Assembly: GCA_015075745.1 (NCBI GenBank)
Contig: JABTTW010000001.1
Location: 992,001 to 1,056,000, forward strand
DNA length: 64,000 nucleotides
Direction: 5' to 3'
From: Planctomycetia bacterium
GTDB lineage: Bacteria > Planctomycetota > Phycisphaerae > UBA1845 > UTPLA1
The number at the start of each line of letters is the position of its first letter. The first letter of the stretch is position 1. Positions 63,096 to 64,000 of this stretch are shown here, in pieces. The position numbers were made by a program, and so were the translations under genes. The notes beneath the pieces are model-generated. The model was given only the letters and a program-made list of their open reading frames with translations, ran no database searches and was not told where the DNA came from.

Positions 63096-63929
63096 ATGCT
63101 TCGTGTAACGACCAAATTGTCAGACCGCCGCTCCCTTCAGAAGTGGATGGCTCCACCGCCATACATCATGAACGCGGAGTTGAAGCGCCGCGGGACCGAG
63201 GAACGGCTCTTCGCGGAATGGCCCGGTCCGGCTGAAGGTTCCGGTCGCGTGACCTATCCGGAGGAGACGCTTCTTTTCAAGCAGCTCCACTATTGCGGTT
63301 ACCGACTCAGCAAGATGTATCAATCCGCGCATCGCTCGCCGCGCAGCGTTTCCCCGCGCCTTTATGCGAAGTGGGTCGCGCGATATCACCAGATTCGCAC
63401 CCGACTGACCGAGGGCAACCTCGGCTTGGTCTACGATCTCATCGGGCGAAGCCGATTCGAGATTCTCGATCGTGAGGAAATGGTGAGCGAAGGCATGATG
63501 GCGATGCTTCGGGCCGTGGACACATTTGATCCGTGGCGCGGCTTCCGCTTCAGCACTTATGCATGCAACGCCATCCTGCGGGCCTTTTCGCGTGCCGCAC
63601 TTCAGGATTCCAAGCGCCGGTCAAAGATCGCCGGCCCGTGGGACCCGGAGTTCGAGGAGAGCGACTTTCCCAACAGCCGTCGCGAGGATCAGCGGGCCCT
63701 GCTGGCCGAGCGGCTGCAGCGCGTGTTCCGGCTGGACAATGCCGACCTGACCGATGTCGAGAAGACGGTCCTGGCCCGCCGGTTTCCGGTGGATTCGCGA
63801 CGCCAGCGCCAGACTCTTGAAGAAATCGGCCGTCAGATGCGGGTCAGCAAGGAGCGCGTACGGCAGATTCAGCTTTCCGCGATCGGTAAACTTCGTCATG
63901 CACTATCCGAGGACGAAGTCCTTCGATAA
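63096..63929 (+). CDS. sigma-70 family RNA polymerase sigma factor
   Basis: A 277-residue sigma factor. Region 2 is clear: LTEGNLGLVYDLIGRSRF, EMVSEGMMAMLRAVDTFDP and FRFSTYACNAILRAFSRA. Region 4 is clear too: DVEKTVLARRFP, TLEEIGRQMRVSKERVRQIQ. Region 1.1 is missing and there is a short region 3, so it belongs to the alternative (group 2/3-like) sigma factors rather than the housekeeping one. An N-terminal 90-residue extension is unusual. No anti-sigma gene is adjacent in the window. A strong terminator follows at once. A start at the ATG at 63168 is possible. Confidence 0.92.
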   Translation: MLRVTTKLSDRRSLQKWMAPPPYIMNAELKRRGTEERLFAEWPGPAEGSGRVTYPEETLLFKQLHYCGYRLSKMYQSAHRSPRSVSPRLYAKWVARYHQIRTRLTEGNLGLVYDLIGRSRFEILDREEMVSEGMMAMLRAVDTFDPWRGFRFSTYACNAILRAFSRAALQDSKRRSKIAGPWDPEFEESDFPNSRREDQRALLAERLQRVFRLDNADLTDVEKTVLARRFPVDSRRQRQTLEEIGRQMRVSKERVRQIQLSAIGKLRHALSEDEVLR

Positions 63930-63959
63930 CACCGGTACAGATGTTCCTTTCTTCTTCTG

Positions 63960-63999
63960 AGACCCGCCGCGCCACGTGCCCGGCGGGTCTTTTTTTTTT
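63960..63999 (+). terminator. strong intrinsic terminator after the sigma factor
   Basis: AGACCCGCCG (63960-63969) pairs perfectly with CGGCGGGTCT (63981-63990) across an 11-base loop, followed directly by nine further T (63991-63999). Confidence 0.95.
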
Positions 64000-64000
64000 G

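Overview
This window looks like a chromosomal segment of a GC-rich planctomycete-type bacterium. That is an inference from a membrane protein with the paired zinc-ribbon motif CxxCGYDLxG/CPxCG, many exported HEAT and TPR proteins, a pseudopilin cassette, an AlkP-family phosphodiesterase, and a VKOR-DsbA fusion. No rRNA, tRNA or CRISPR array was recognised, so lineage rests on proteins only. Most genes are very G+C rich, but several patches near 48-53% GC in sampled stretches (about 1.9-3.5, 37.6-38.6 and 45.1-46.2 kb) look like accessory DNA.

Layout. 0-3.5 kb: a truncated IS1380-family transposase, an unrecognised gene beside it, and a secreted Cys-rich protein behind a promoter-like element with a run of nine G, followed by a decayed tandem copy. 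3.6-6.4 kb: a glycogen-type glycosyltransferase and a GH57 alpha-amylase with a promoter and a palindrome upstream. 6.4-13.3 kb: methyltransferase, HEAT-repeat protein with a membrane partner, MgtE magnesium transporter, flippase-like membrane protein, yeast-type cytosine deaminase. 13.6-18.2 kb: type II secretion or pilus-like pseudopilin cassette (two GspG-like, then GspI-, GspJ-, GspK- and GspH-like proteins). 18.3-31 kb: trpC, CPBP protease, TPR protein, VKOR-DsbA fusion, AlkP phosphodiesterase (with a convincing promoter and an 18-bp palindrome), GT-C glycosyltransferase, a half-length hydantoinase-like protein, an unfamiliar 531-residue protein, a GT2 glycosyltransferase and a TPR lipoprotein.

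31-44 kb: an SNF2 helicase, then a region holding three enzymes typical of tryptophan/kynurenine catabolism (2-aminomuconate-semialdehyde-type dehydrogenase, 2-aminomuconate deaminase-type RidA, kynurenine formamidase KynB) separated by unrelated genes: DUF4238, S23 four-helix-bundle protein, zinc-ribbon membrane protein, and a tandem membrane-protein pair whose second copy is frameshifted. 44-49.4 kb: asd, a PIN-domain gene with an unfamiliar partner, an HD-domain protein and a secreted M1 aminopeptidase fused to HEAT repeats.

49.4-56 kb is a minus-strand leucine-degradation operon: methylcrotonyl-CoA carboxylase beta subunit, methylglutaconyl-CoA hydratase, biotin carboxylase, biotin carrier protein, HMG-CoA lyase and a biotin ligase, with a HicA-HicB toxin-antitoxin pair inside it. 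56-64 kb: a lipoprotein, then overlapping pgsA, ribBA and a GNAT acetyltransferase, a large exported protein, a small exported protein, and a sigma-70 family factor ending in a strong terminator.

Base composition also changes. Minus-strand genes left of about 19 kb leave the plus strand C-rich, while minus-strand genes to the right leave it G-rich. This skew switch is not explained by gene direction and is reported as a finding.
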